Counted from the first letter of the stretch, positions 37,901-48,456 are shown. The stretch: 64,000 nucleotides of DNA from Rhynchopus euleeides (GCA_963210315.1 OY723274.1:2108001-2172000), one strand, 5' to 3'. Translations and numbers: made by a program. Notes: generated from the sequence alone by a model not told the origin.

Positions 37901-40900
37901 CGCTCATGCTGAGCTCGCTGCCCCGCGTTGCGACGGCCCACGCGAAGACGTGCCTGTTCCTGCTGTCGGTGCTATGCGATGTGGCAAGGCAGCAGGGCGG
38001 GTGCCACGTGCTGCTCACGCACAACGCCAGCGGGGCGCTCGCAGAGCTGGTGGCGCAGCGCCTGCTGCCCAGCACCAACACAGGGCTGAAGGCGAAGGCG
38101 GCGGCGCTGCTCAGCATGTTGAGCCTCCACGTGGCACCGGCAGTGTACGGCACCCGCCCCCCCGAAGGGGACACGGGTGTGGCAGCGTTGCGGGAGCGGT
38201 TCCAAGCGGATGTCTCCCGGGGCGAGGCGAAGGCGGCGCTTGTGGGGCTGCTGTCGCGGGTGTCCCTGCAGCAGTTCCCCCTGGCGAGCGATGTGTGCTC
38301 GGTGCTGCTGCTGTCCGACCTGGCGGAGGATGCCGGGCAGTCCCACGAGGTGCTGCTGGTGCTGCTCGTCACTGTGCTGCCTGTGTACCACACATACGTG
38401 TCGACGGCGAGCGACGTGGATGCAGGCACTGCATGTGCTTCCGCCTCGACAACACCCCGTGCTTCGGTCAAGGGGGGCGGCCTCCACAGCCGTGCGGCGT
38501 CGCTGCGGGAGCGCAGCTCTGTCGTAGGCTTCGCCCAGTGCGAGAGGCAGGAGGGGCTGGGAGCACGTCTGGCAGGGGTGCGGCACATCTTCTACCTGCT
38601 GGCAGGGCTGTGCAGGGGGGAGCACTGCACAAGCGTGTTTGTCGAGGACTACCGCGGTGTGGACATGGTGCTGCACACGCTGCACTTGCTGTCGCTGCCG
38701 GGCAAGCTGGCTGACGTCAGCCAGCGCGAGCTGGTGTTCGCGGCTGCTGGGCTCCTGCTGTGCGTGGTGCTGCAGGCGCAGGGCCACCCCAGCACGGACA
38801 ACCCTGCGGGACCTGTGGCGAAGCTGTTCCGCAACGCCCTCGCAAAGGAGGCTATAACCCAAGCAGTGTGCCACCCACTTGCCCTCGTGACGCGCGACGA
38901 CCGTGACCTGTGCGCGTCGTGTCTGCAGCGCTTCGTCGACGAGGAGCAACGCGGGGTGACTGCGCTGTCGCTGTTCGTCCAGGAGGTCGAATCCGAGCAG
39001 CGGGTGGCCATAGCCGGGTGCGAGGCTGCGTTGCGTGCGTCGCAGGAGGCAGTGCTGCAGGCCCACATCGATGCGGCGGCGCATCTACGCCACATGCTGC
39101 CCGACACAGACGCCCAGTGCCAGACATCGTGCCACGGCGACGAGCAGCCTGAACCTGATCCTGAGCCTGAGGCGCCACCAGACGTGCCTCCCGCAGCCCC
39201 GGTGCAGGCGAAGGAAGTCCGGGAGGAGGGGACACAGGTGGCAGACGAGCAGCACAGCGCCTTGCTGCGCACGGTGGGCACCCTGCTGTCCCAAGGCATG
39301 CTGCACACCCGTGGCCTGCGCCTTGCCATCGAGAGCGAGCGGAGGGAGCTGGAGTCCGACAACAGCATCGGCCCCGACAGCAGCGACGGGTCGCACGCCG
39401 CCACACCCACACACAGCAGCCCCCGGGGCAGCACGCCGGCACCCCTGTCGCCCCGCAGCGCGCCGCCGTCGGCAGCACAGACACCCACCACCCCCACCTC
39501 CACCTCCGCCTCCGCCTCCTCGCCCACCTCGTCTGCCTACACCCCCGCGAGCCCCACATCTGCCGCCACCAGCCCCTGCAGCCTGCAGCGCACCGAGGCA
39601 CGCGTGGCACAGCTGGCCTGCCTGCTGCCTGCAGGGTGCAGCCCGCCCAGCGTGCTGCCGGGGGAGCAGGCACGCCTTGCGCCCATGGTGGACGCCATCG
39701 GGCACGACGTGCTGCGCGTCGCCGCGCTGCACCGCAGGGCCACACAGCACGGCGAAGCCCGGCAGCTGCTGGAGGCAGCCCACAGCGCACACGCCGCCGA
39801 GCAGGAAGACGCCACCGCTGATGCCATGCCCCTCGAGACAGCCCTGCACATCGTGGCACCCCTGGCAGCACAGCACGCACCCCGCACCCCCGCACACACG
39901 GCAGACGCAGGCCCCCCCGACAGCCTCAGCCTGCTCGCCCTGCTGCAGGCCCGGGTGCGGGAGGCACGTGCCGCGGCACGCGACACCCTCCTCTCCACCC
40001 TGCGGGGCCTGGAGGGGGCGTGCGCCCTGCTGCGCAGCCCCTCCTCCCTCACGCTGCCATCCGGCGGCAGCCGCCGCAGCACCGCCACGACCGCCACCAC
40101 CGCCACCGCCAGCAGCGACGCCAGCGACAGCCCTGACGCAGCACCCCCTGCAGTGGATGCGGAGGCGCTGGCCTGCGAGGCAGCCGAGCTGCGGCGCCAG
40201 GTCGACGAGCTGACGGAGGAGGCTGCGTCGCTGCAGGAGGACCTGGCGGAGCGGGATGAGCTGCTGCGGCGGCTGCCCATCAGCATGCACAGGGTGGAGA
40301 CGGAGTACCGCTTCACGCAGCACCTCATGCAGGGGCAGCAGGGCGAAGCCCTGCCGCCTGACGGCCTCGAACACCACACCCGCACCGAGCTGCTGGTGGA
40401 GGCTCGCAAGCAGCGCACAGCCTGTGCCGCGCTCGAGTGTGAGGTGGCGGTGCTGCAGGCAGAGGTTTCCTGTCTGTCGGAGCGTGCGTGCGACCTCCGC
40501 GCTGAGAACGGTGTCCTCAAGGAGGAGCCGCAGAGGCAGCGCGGGGCGATGCGGCGGCAGGAGGCGGAGCTGGTGGCCCTGCATAAGGCTGTTGCCGAGG
40601 CGCAGCTGCAGGGCGTGACCCTGGCGAAGGTGCAGAAGGAGCTGGCGGCGCTGCGGGAGGCGCATGCCTGCGCGCAGGAGGAGCTGGCGTCCGCGCGGCT
40701 GTCGGTGCAGGAGGAGGAGGCGGTGTACGTCGAGAGCGCGCGGCAGCGGCCCCCCAGCGCGATGTCGCGCATGGAGCTGCGCTTCGTGCAGCTTGTAGAG
40801 GCAAACACGAGGCTCGACGCGGAGGCGGAGTCGCACAGGTCGGAGATCCGGAGGCGCGACCAGGCAGGGCTTGACAGGGAGGAGCAGGATGCGAAGGCGC

Positions 40901-41772
40901 GGATCCTGGCAGTGCAGTATCAGGAGTCGTGTGCCTGGATGCAGACGTCTAACGACGCGTTGTCCCGTGAGCTTGTCCGCGCGCGTTCGGAGGCGGGGGT
41001 GGTGGCGTCGCGTCTGGAGAAGGATATCGCGCAGCTGCAGGCGCAGCTGCGGTGCAGGGAGGAGCAGCTGGCGTGTGCCAACGCGTCGCTGGTGAGGGAG
41101 AGGCAGACGACGGATGAGCAGGTGCAGCGGCTGCGGGCTGCCTGCCGTGAGGTGGTGGCGTTCGACACGCAGCGCAGCGGGGAGGGCCGCCGCATGCAGA
41201 AGCAGATGGCGGCCGCAACCAGGCAGAGCGAGAAGCTGCGCAGCCGCAACGAGCATCTGGTGGCGCAGAACACGCTGCTGTCGGCGCGCAGCCAGGCCCT
41301 GCAGCGTAAGGTGGACTGCCTGAAGGTGGTGCGCATCCACACAGATGCGGCGCTGGAGGTGGGTTCGGTGTCGCCGACGCACACCGCGCCCAGCCCACGG
41401 CGGGCGGGGGGGGCACAGGCTGCAGCGCGTGCAAAGCTTGCGGCGGCGAAGGATCTGGACAGGGTGCATGCCGGGCAGGCGCCCCGTGCCGTGCACTTCG
41501 AAGATGATGAGGCTGGTAGCGAGGCAGTGACAGAGGCTGACTGCCGGAAGCCCGACTTCCGCGTGCCTGCCAAGCAGCGGTGGGCGGAGGCGTATGACTA
41601 CCGCCGCGACAAGCACCTCTCGCACTACCTGCGTGGGCTGCACAGGAGCTCCGCTCAGGCGAAGCGTGCTGGCAAGACCCTGCGGTCGACAGCAGCCGAC
41701 ACCGCCAGGCGGCGCCTCCTCACACGCGATGATGTGTACGACTGGCGGAGGGTGACGCTGATGGACCCCTAG
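34993..41772 (+). CDS. Giant helical-repeat / coiled-coil protein (2259 aa), function unknown
   Basis: A single open frame; the start at 34993 follows a CCACCCTGCAG acceptor. Residues 1-60 are acidic. Residues ~100-1420 are Leu/Ala-rich helices repeating in armadillo-like fashion (for example LLRGGGTQVMLRAAAALAAI and LLQLFLMNGG-like units), interrupted by low-complexity inserts: poly-Gly near 370-380 and 440-460, and poly-Pro near 520. Residues ~1450-1530 are Ser/Thr/Pro-rich. From ~1720 to ~2110 there is a long coiled coil (ELRRQVDELTEEAASLQEDL onward). The C-terminal ~110 residues are basic with YDYRRDKHLSHYL. ARM plus coiled coil suggests a cytoskeletal or flagellar scaffold, but I recognise no specific family. 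The antisense frames of this GC-rich gene are also open over long stretches and are ignored. Confidence 0.85.
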   Translation: MSSCTESEQSDDIAPFEASFWEDEGGAAGVPSDDEDLTALTERIDRRRRSRGPSLLLSPDSGGLTPASAKLRHLVSLRKLGSKALFTSSCGTAALSDAAPGEPTGIWAPGHTHTVPPHLQPLAQQVAGKATDIQARELEQLLRLTEMFIDEFTSGVRSLCSGAAEQPHACLLTQQLCHAVELLHLAAAADASEADFALRHQALPQALRLGEHLFRLLLHCEAGGAQQQQQQQDADTALASLLCGGASPGSPAGGGASPPALHPCRVEGVLAGVAQLVGRLSLVIPSTPAAACGTLTEAGAAASAAVRHATAWLDAVGRRHQQHATTSSRRWALDAVAAAGAAQLLEAVATLAYRLSLTEACLDLLIGGSGGGGGGGDGEAPAGPAGGDPHRPRGDGEAAASEKDGGEEDGCAALLPALLRAAAAPCVHSTLWQAPGILEPGGGGGGGGAGGGGGGGASQFTLRLLFYVVLTAGNASLSETHGHAIFSLAGFPLQAAILRCLGEVAGGAAGDAALALPMPPPPPPPPPPPHPASATSAPQQHQARRGSTSTLSVPGGDRRHRKASADETAASIMSRRYTKAAPAPYTGGSASGSDAAARDTASPPNDDVPTQPPPASAAAEEGVVLAPLDLCETAIFCLQVALEAEDESGRDALLRGGGTQVMLRAAAALAAITAAELRDGVGEGVAEDPDDTSACPELLHLHALLDIVTSLLSAGEHGDYAPAGTPSGVRALLCAAAHLTAGLEAARDVFLEAAGSAEGVWGCVRHIPSVLQALRKAVSLLLSASAAGGVHRGMAEGGAAAALAGMARFFTSIAAGAAQQQQLLLRLFLMNGGLAIAPEAEPPPGGNGDATPTAMQRLLVWCTLHGVSPRAADATAGRATSLSLAADVCAEGSECLQVLCDLLVTVSASADACAALCEAGVPLELLKVVCSCSLAQDTDVDVPVVALKRLALKAEGWGFLMQGPNGDAVALMLSSLPRVATAHAKTCLFLLSVLCDVARQQGGCHVLLTHNASGALAELVAQRLLPSTNTGLKAKAAALLSMLSLHVAPAVYGTRPPEGDTGVAALRERFQADVSRGEAKAALVGLLSRVSLQQFPLASDVCSVLLLSDLAEDAGQSHEVLLVLLVTVLPVYHTYVSTASDVDAGTACASASTTPRASVKGGGLHSRAASLRERSSVVGFAQCERQEGLGARLAGVRHIFYLLAGLCRGEHCTSVFVEDYRGVDMVLHTLHLLSLPGKLADVSQRELVFAAAGLLLCVVLQAQGHPSTDNPAGPVAKLFRNALAKEAITQAVCHPLALVTRDDRDLCASCLQRFVDEEQRGVTALSLFVQEVESEQRVAIAGCEAALRASQEAVLQAHIDAAAHLRHMLPDTDAQCQTSCHGDEQPEPDPEPEAPPDVPPAAPVQAKEVREEGTQVADEQHSALLRTVGTLLSQGMLHTRGLRLAIESERRELESDNSIGPDSSDGSHAATPTHSSPRGSTPAPLSPRSAPPSAAQTPTTPTSTSASASSPTSSAYTPASPTSAATSPCSLQRTEARVAQLACLLPAGCSPPSVLPGEQARLAPMVDAIGHDVLRVAALHRRATQHGEARQLLEAAHSAHAAEQEDATADAMPLETALHIVAPLAAQHAPRTPAHTADAGPPDSLSLLALLQARVREARAAARDTLLSTLRGLEGACALLRSPSSLTLPSGGSRRSTATTATTATASSDASDSPDAAPPAVDAEALACEAAELRRQVDELTEEAASLQEDLAERDELLRRLPISMHRVETEYRFTQHLMQGQQGEALPPDGLEHHTRTELLVEARKQRTACAALECEVAVLQAEVSCLSERACDLRAENGVLKEEPQRQRGAMRRQEAELVALHKAVAEAQLQGVTLAKVQKELAALREAHACAQEELASARLSVQEEEAVYVESARQRPPSAMSRMELRFVQLVEANTRLDAEAESHRSEIRRRDQAGLDREEQDAKARILAVQYQESCAWMQTSNDALSRELVRARSEAGVVASRLEKDIAQLQAQLRCREEQLACANASLVRERQTTDEQVQRLRAACREVVAFDTQRSGEGRRMQKQMAAATRQSEKLRSRNEHLVAQNTLLSARSQALQRKVDCLKVVRIHTDAALEVGSVSPTHTAPSPRRAGGAQAAARAKLAAAKDLDRVHAGQAPRAVHFEDDEAGSEAVTEADCRKPDFRVPAKQRWAEAYDYRRDKHLSHYLRGLHRSSAQAKRAGKTLRSTAADTARRRLLTRDDVYDWRRVTLMDP

Positions 41773-42195
41773 CAGTGCGAGAGCGCACAGCCCAAAGAGG
41801 TGATCGGAGCGGCAGGGGGTTCGATCGGGGTGACCTTTGTCGGAGGAGGCATGCTCGAGCCAATCGGGGGATTTCTCCGTGGTGCAACGTTCTCGAAATG
41901 TTTTGTGCGCCACCTTGCCGGGTGGTCTTGATACGAGGTGGTGGTGGTCGTCGGTGCCATCCGAAACGGCACCACAGGCCCCGTAGTGCGTTACTGACCT
42001 GCATTCCTGCATGCAAAACAAACACACACGTAAGTTACATCTCGCAGAACAGTTCAACCCTGCAACCATCCTGACAGACGCGGAAGCAGCTCTCCACCCC
42101 ACCCACCCTTGTGCCGTGCTTTCTGGTTCTTAACTGCATCATTTTGCATTGCCGCCACCCCTCCGCACACCACCACCACCAGGCAGCACGGCACG
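41773..42195. other. Intergenic
   Basis: No gene. Ends in a CACCACCACCACCAG acceptor-like tract. Confidence 0.5.
42181..42182 (+). promoter_or_regulatory. Putative SL trans-splice acceptor (four-TM protein gene)
   Basis: AG closing a CCACCACCACC tract, 13 nt before the ATG at 42196. Confidence 0.5.
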
Positions 42196-43455
42196 ATGGG
42201 CAGCTCCATCAGCGCCCTGTGGCAGAATGTAGTTGGAGACCTCAAGCTGGATGACGACGCGCGCCAGAAGCGGCCTGGGCGCGTGCGCCTCGCCGCGCGC
42301 CGTGCGCAGACCGCCGTGGTCGTCGGCAGGGGGCGCGGGCTGCTGCCGGACTTGGCTGACACTCAGTTCGACGAGGAGGACCCTCCGGACCCCAGCACCT
42401 ACACAGGCAAGGTCAAGAGCCTGCACTCCCTGGGGCCGGCAGGCGGCAGCGACACCCCCCGCGAGGCTTCTAGCCCAAGCGAGCAGCGCAGGACGAAGGT
42501 GCGGTACTACTTCCAGAAGGTGGCTGAGCCGGGCCACGTCAACCAGAGTGGCATCCGTGGGGAGCGGCGGCAGAACGCCCCTCCGGCTGTGAAGGCGAAG
42601 CAGGCAACCCGGCAGCAGGTGATGAAGAACTGGGTGGTGCAGAAGCGGGGGGACAAGCTCGAGAAGCTGCAGAACGAGGCGATCGCCGCCGACCACGAAG
42701 ACCACCTGCTGCAGATCGAGGCGAACAGGCGGAAGCACGATCGGTTGGAGCGGGAGGCGGGTGCCAAGGGCTGCCGTGGGCGGTACGACGAGTATCTCCT
42801 GCTGGGGCTGTGCCTGTTGTACTTCATGATTGCCGTGTGGAGTGCTGTGATGTTCGCCGAGCTGTCGCGGCGTGAGGATTCGTCCCATTACGACCCGGCC
42901 ACGCAGTCCGTTTTCACGAAGACATGCAATGTCGAACGCTGGAAGCAGCTGCTGTGGTGGCGGATGAACTACGTCTGGACGGGCGGCACGGTGCTGCTGC
43001 TTGTGGGGATGGAGATCCTCTACTGGTTCATCGCACCCTACACACCGCGGGCAGCGCTGACGAGCTTCTCGCGGAGATTCGTGCGGAGCATCGTGGTGGT
43101 GGTGTGGCTGCTGGCCGTCATCATCTGGGCCATCGTCGGGTCGATCTGGTACTGGGAAGCAGACCGGGGGCTCTGCGGGGATAAGCAGGTTGACCATGCG
43201 CGTGGGTTGCTGATCACGCAGTTCTGTTGGCTCGGGTTGCACGGGCTTGTGTTTTTCAGCGACGCAGACAACAAGTACGCAGTGCGGCGCATGTGGTGCC
43301 TTGCGGTGGACATCAACCCGAAGCTGATTCTCGAGGCCGGCGACAAGCGCAAGGGAGCCGGCGACGAGGCCATGGAAGAAGAGGAGCCCGAAGAGGACGA
43401 CGACATCGACACCGACTCTGCATACGAAGGTTCGTCTGACTCACGGACGAGCTAG
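42196..43455 (+). CDS. Four-span membrane protein with N-myristoylation motif
   Basis: 419 residues. It begins MGSSIS, matching the MGxxxS N-myristoylation signal, and this supports the Met at 42196 over the upstream in-frame Met at 42109. Residues 10-195 are a hydrophilic, mostly basic cytosolic region with a helical KLEKLQNEAIAADHEDHLLQ segment. Four hydrophobic spans follow at about 200-222, 256-280, 293-318 and 334-354. The tail (370-419) is strongly acidic (EEEEPEEDDDIDTD). I recognise no family; membrane scaffold, channel-like or transporter accessory roles are all possible. Confidence 0.75.
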   Translation: MGSSISALWQNVVGDLKLDDDARQKRPGRVRLAARRAQTAVVVGRGRGLLPDLADTQFDEEDPPDPSTYTGKVKSLHSLGPAGGSDTPREASSPSEQRRTKVRYYFQKVAEPGHVNQSGIRGERRQNAPPAVKAKQATRQQVMKNWVVQKRGDKLEKLQNEAIAADHEDHLLQIEANRRKHDRLEREAGAKGCRGRYDEYLLLGLCLLYFMIAVWSAVMFAELSRREDSSHYDPATQSVFTKTCNVERWKQLLWWRMNYVWTGGTVLLLVGMEILYWFIAPYTPRAALTSFSRRFVRSIVVVVWLLAVIIWAIVGSIWYWEADRGLCGDKQVDHARGLLITQFCWLGLHGLVFFSDADNKYAVRRMWCLAVDINPKLILEAGDKRKGAGDEAMEEEEPEEDDDIDTDSAYEGSSDSRTS

Positions 43456-44182
43456 AGGAGGGTGTTCCGGTCATTGATACCTGGTGAAGGCCACACATGC
43501 CTGAGGTTAATTCCGAACCAGGCGCTGCTGCAATCACGAGACTACAACGGGGCCGATCAGCGGGGCGGGATGGCATTGGTGAATCTCTGTTCTTGCCTGA
43601 TGCTGTTTGCAGCATCCCATTCTTCGCAGCTCTTGGCAGCCTTGCACCAGCTTCAAGCGAACGTGTCCATCTGCGCAGTGCCCTGCGTCTCTCTTCCCTA
43701 CACCGTACTGCTTGCACCTCACACAAGCTGGACGCAGGGCCACACAGGAGCCCTCGTTGGGGCCACAGTCGGCAACACCATGAAGGGCCGCCCTTACATC
43801 CCAAAACAAAGATGCCTCCACCCAAGCCCTAGCGGCTGGAGCCAACACAACAGTTGTGAGGTGTTCGGCTAGCTAACCACAACCCACCGCCCCTCTGTTC
43901 TCTGCCCCCCTGAAGCATGGATAGCTTGTGCATCGTGTCGGGACTCCCACCCCCCCACCACCCCTTCTGTCTTGCATCCTTGACATCCCCACGTTGGACC
44001 CTCCGCATCACCGCACTGCCACCTTGTACTTCGCAGCCTCTTCGGAGGCTTGCGGCTGCTCCCTCACAGTTGGCATACTTTCTTTCACCGCTGGCACTTT
44101 ATATCCGAAGCAGATTGATTTCTCCGCCCTCTCCCACTCCCCACTCCCCCTTGCACAGACTCCTCGTACACCCGACACCACA
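43456..44182. other. Intergenic
   Basis: No supported gene. A frame open to 43928 upstream of the next gene is read as non-coding because the signal peptide begins at 44183. Confidence 0.5.
44157..44158 (+). promoter_or_regulatory. Putative SL trans-splice acceptor (type I membrane protein gene)
   Basis: The tract CCACTCCCCCTTGCACAG ends 24 nt before the ATG at 44183. Confidence 0.6.
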
Positions 44183-44713
44183 ATGATGATCCTGAGGCTT
44201 CTGGCGTGTCTGGCAGTGGTGACTGCGGGTCTTGGCAGCCCCGACCGCGACTACCTTGCTCAGGAGCTGTGCAGTGTTGCGAAGGAGGACTTCACTTGCA
44301 TGACGCAGACGTCAACCGTCTACGGTGTGATGTGCCGCTGGCGGAACCGCAGGTGCACCGCTGTCTCGTGGATGATGTGCGACGAGCACGAGGAGCCGGA
44401 GTGTCCCTATCGCAAAGACATCGGGACGGGGCTGTTCTGCGAGTGGCAGGCGCAGAACGCGACGTGTGCAAACTACATCCCGACCCTGCCGCCGTCGCCT
44501 GCACCGCTGACAACCGAGACCCAGTCCGACTCCGGCAGGTTTGTGCCTGAGGCCGAGAGCCAGTACATGAGCCAGCAGGTGGCTCTGGGGCTCGGCTTCG
44601 GCATGTTCCTGTCCCTCATCCTCGTTGCATTCGCCTTCTGGATGCTGGGGTGCAAGAAGGCCACGGGCACCCTGAACGACTACCCCGGCAAAAAGCTCGA
44701 CGACAGCTGGTAG
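44183..44713 (+). CDS. Small Cys-rich type I membrane protein
   Basis: 176 residues. A signal peptide (about 1-18, MMILRLLACLAVVTAGLG) supports this start over the upstream in-frame Met at 43928. The ectodomain has eight cysteines (30, 39, 51, 58, 66, 74, 86, 95), so four disulphides are possible, with one N-glycosylation site (NAT at 92) and a Pro/Thr/Ser stalk. One transmembrane helix (about 132-156) and a short basic cytosolic tail with a C-terminal LDDSW follow. No family recognised. Likely a surface or endomembrane protein. Confidence 0.75.
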   Translation: MMILRLLACLAVVTAGLGSPDRDYLAQELCSVAKEDFTCMTQTSTVYGVMCRWRNRRCTAVSWMMCDEHEEPECPYRKDIGTGLFCEWQAQNATCANYIPTLPPSPAPLTTETQSDSGRFVPEAESQYMSQQVALGLGFGMFLSLILVAFAFWMLGCKKATGTLNDYPGKKLDDSW

Positions 44714-45670
44714 CGGCGAGGACAGGCCTTGCTGCGAGAGCCCTGCTGAGTGCGAGAGAGAGCCTTGCCTGGACAGCCGTGGCCCCCTGGGGGGTCGCGC
44801 AGTCTTCAGTGGCGTGTCGTGTGTTGTTTAGTTTGAACCGTGTGTGACTTTTTGTGGCTTTCTTGTGTTGATATTGCCACCCCCAGTGTGCCGTGTGCTT
44901 GGGCAGTCCGTTGGGGGACAACCCACTGTCACCCATCACGGGCACTGCGCTCGTGTCGATCCGCTGTGTTGAGCCAAGTCATCCATTTAGGACAGTTCCT
45001 TCCGTTTATGGGTGGTGCGTGTGCAACCAACGTACTTCTTCCATGTGTGCTGGTATCCCCGTTACGTGTCTGGTCTCTTCTTTCTTTTCCTTCTACACTC
45101 ACAAGCTTGCACGCAGCCAGCTTGTTGCACCACTTTGCTGTACTGCCGCGCATGGTTCCCTCCTTGCCCCCCACCCCACCCCCCCCCCCCCCCTCGAAGA
45201 AACGGAACTTGAAGTGAACATAATTCTAAACCTTTTTTCATCCCTGGAAGAGCTTCTACCCTATTTCATACTTTGTGAGCTTCGTGTTGTGCTCCGCAGC
45301 GACAGGGAAAAAGCTGCAGCCAACGTGCACTAAAAATACTTCCCCGCAGAACGACACCTCCCGCACGCGCCGTGCAGCAAGGCGTTTGGAGGTGGTTCTT
45401 GCGAGCGATGAAATTCTGAAAACCCTTTGTTTGGCTCTCCGTCTTCTTCACCTTCCTTCACCTTCTTCCTTCAGATTTGCACCACACACACTTCTGATAG
45501 TTTCGCGTCGCTATATGGTCCTCGCACAGAAGGAGTCCGAACCTCGCTGTGGACACACGGGGGATGCCCCAACACGGCCTCTTCGGGAGGCCACTGGAGG
45601 GGGTGACAGGTGCCTGGGCGCCTCGACGCCTTGTGGTGCCTGCACTTCCCGACCCCGGAACGTTGTTTTG
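44714..45670. other. Intergenic
   Basis: No gene seen. Has a 17-C run near 45178-45194 and mixed CT-rich sequence. Confidence 0.5.
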
Positions 45671-45716
45671 CACGGTGGGATCTTGTAAATTTTACATGTA
45701 TAACTACAAGTATATA

Positions 45717-46062
45717 CCGTATACGTAAATATTATGGAACGTAAATATTATGGAACGGGCCCATTTTTTGGCCGGTCCGTTCCATAATATTTACGTTCCA
45801 AAATATTTACAGGGCCAGTTCGGGACTCGGTGGTGAGGACGGCTTGCGTCAGGAATCGCGCGAAAAGTGCACGAGTAGGTCCCGTCAGGGACTCTGTACG
45901 CCGTCCGATCACCTGGTCCAAGTCCCCGAGTCGCAGAAAGCCCTGTAAATATTATGGAACGAAAAAAATCTGGAACGCCAACCCACCAGCGTTCCAAAAT
46001 ATTTACGTTCCATAATATTTACGTTCCATAATATTTACGTTCCAAAATATTTACGTATACGG
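45717..46062. mobile_element. Family 2 element, copy 3 (inverted)
   Basis: 346 bp with TA flanks; the core is in the opposite orientation to the other copies. Confidence 0.85.
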
Positions 46063-46123
46063 TACATGTATTATACATGTATAATACTTGCATGTCAACT
46101 ATTATACATGTATAATACATGTA

Positions 46124-46468
46124 CCGTATACGTAAATATTTTGGAACGTAAATATTATGGAACGTAAATATTATGGAACGTAAATATTTTGGAACGCTGG
46201 TGGGTTGGCGTTCCAGATTTTTTTTGTTCCATAATATTTACAGGGCTTTCTGCGACTCGGGGACTTGGACCAGGTGATCGGACGGCATGCAGAGTCCCTG
46301 ACGGGACCTACTCGTGCACTTTTCGCGCGATTCCTGACGCAAGCCGTCCTCACCACCGAGTCCCCAACTGGCCCTGTAAATATTTTGGAACGTAAATATT
46401 ATGGAACGGACCGGCCAAAAATGGGCCCGTTCCATAATATTTACGTTCCATAATATTTACGTATACGG
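46124..46468. mobile_element. Family 2 element, copy 4
   Basis: 345 bp with TA flanks, 61 bp from copy 3 in the same host element. Confidence 0.85.
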
Positions 46469-46523
46469 TATATGCCTGAAATATACATGTAAAATACATG
46501 TATATCAAGTAAAAATACAAGTA

Positions 46524-47333
46524 CCGTAAACGGAAAAAGGGTGGACCGTAAAAATGTTCCAAGTTCCCAAAAAAAGGCCAAACGTTCCATCTTTTTTACG
46601 GTCCACCATTTATTGGGACTGAATATGGAAAAGACAATGCGATTTTCGCCCGCGGGCTGGTGGGTTGCGGGGCGCGGACTGCGGCCTCCACGCCGCAGAC
46701 ACCCACACGTAGGCCTCCCGACCTCCCAGCTTTGGACCCTCCCTCCACCACCGCAACCAACACCAGCAAGAGAAGCAAGTCCTCCCTGCGTGTGGAAAAG
46801 GCACGATCACCACCACTCACCTCGAGACTCACCCACCACCACACCTCGAGAAGTGTAGTACCATGCAAGGAGCATTCCGGTAGAAGTAAAAGTAGAACCT
46901 GCTGCACGAGCCCACAAAAGCAGCCACAGTACGGCAGGGCGCGCAGACAGAAGCTGATACCACCGGGCTCCCTCCAGAGGTAAATTCGTGAATCAGTGCC
47001 CGAAAAATTCAGGGAAATCGTACTCCTTTAGTGTAGTACACCCTGCAGTAACTGTGGGAGAACAGTTCCCGGACGATGGTGAGCGCACACTCTGTGCTGA
47101 GGCCCTGTGGTGTTAATCCTGCAGCTTCAGTCGTACGATTTCCTTGGTTCCTTCGCGACTTCGTCGCGAAGGAACTCGTAAAAGAAACCGCCAAGTCCAC
47201 TATCCCAACCGTAAAATAGGTGGACCGTAAAAATGTTCCAAGTTCCGGAAAAATCCCATTTGTTCCATCTTTTTTACGGTCCACCTATAGTACGGTTCAC
47301 CTTTATTACGGTCCACAATATTTCCGTTTACGG
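46524..47333. mobile_element. Family 3 element (CCGTAAACGG ends), copy 1
   Basis: 810 bp with TA flanks. The ends are CCGTAAACGGAAA and its reverse complement; the arms carry repeated GGTGGACCGTAAAAA units. The ~500-bp core (GC-rich, then a palindromic CCTTCGCGACTTCGTCGCGAAGG) has no convincing gene, although a 105-codon frame recurs in the second copy because the two are nearly identical. Confidence 0.85.
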
Positions 47334-47646
47334 TATAATACTTGCATGTCAACTATTATACTTGTATTTTTACTTGATATACATGTATTTTACATGTATA
47401 TTTCAGGCATTTACATGTATTTTACATGTATAATACTTGTCATGCAAGTATTATACATGTAAAATACTTGCATGACAAGTAAAATACATGTATAATACTT
47501 GCATGACAAGTAAAATACTTGCATGCAAGTATTATACATGTATTTTACTTGCATGCAAGTATTTTACATGTATAATACTTGCATGACAAGTATTATACAT
47601 GTAAAATACATGTAAATGCCTGAAATATACATGTAAAATACATGTA

Positions 47647-48456
47647 CCGTAAACGGAAAAAGGGTGGACCGTAAAAATGTTCCAAGTTCCCAAAAAAAGG
47701 CCAAACGTTCCATCTTTTTTACGGTCCACCATTTATTGGGACTGAATATGGAAAAGACAATGCGTTTTTCGCCCGCGGGCTGGTGGGTTGCGGGGCGCGG
47801 ACTGCGGCCTCCACGCCGCAGACACCCACACGTAGGCCTCCCGACCTCCCAGCTTTGGACCCTCCCTCCACCACCGCAACCAACACCAGCAAGAGAAGCA
47901 AGTCCTCCCTGCGTGTGGAAAAGGCACGATCACCACCACTCACCTCGAGACTCACCCACCACCACACCTCGAGAAGTGTAGTACCATGCAAGGAGCATTC
48001 CGGTAGAAGTAAAAGTAGAACCTGCTGCACGAGCCCACAAAAGCAGCCACAGTACGGCAGGGCGCGCAGACAGAAGCTGAGACCACCGGGCTCCCTCCAG
48101 ATGTAAATTCGTGAATCAGTGCCCGGAAAATTAAGGGAAATCGTACTCCTTTAGTGTAGTACACCCTGCAGTAACTGTGGGAGAACAGTTCCCGGACGAT
48201 GGTGAGCGCACACTCTGTGCTGAGGCCCTGTGGTGTTAATCCTGCAGCTTCAGTCGTACGATTTCCTTGGTTCCTTCGCGACTTCGTCGCGAAGGAACTC
48301 GTAAAAAAAACCGCCAAGTCCACGATCCCAACCGTAAAATAGGTGGACCGTAAAAATGTTCCAAATTCCGGAAAAATCCCATTTGTTCCATCTTTTTTAC
48401 GGTCCACCTATAGTACGGTTCACCTTTATTACGGTCCACAATATTTCCGTTTACGG
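47647..48456. mobile_element. Family 3 element, copy 2
   Basis: 810 bp with TA flanks, same orientation as copy 1 and only scattered base differences from it, so the transposition or duplication is recent. Confidence 0.85.

Noticed and set aside
46541-46858. 105-codon ORF repeated in family 3 copies
   Set aside because: Its conservation follows from the recent duplication of the element. It is Pro/His-rich, overlaps the inverted arm and is broken in the third copy.
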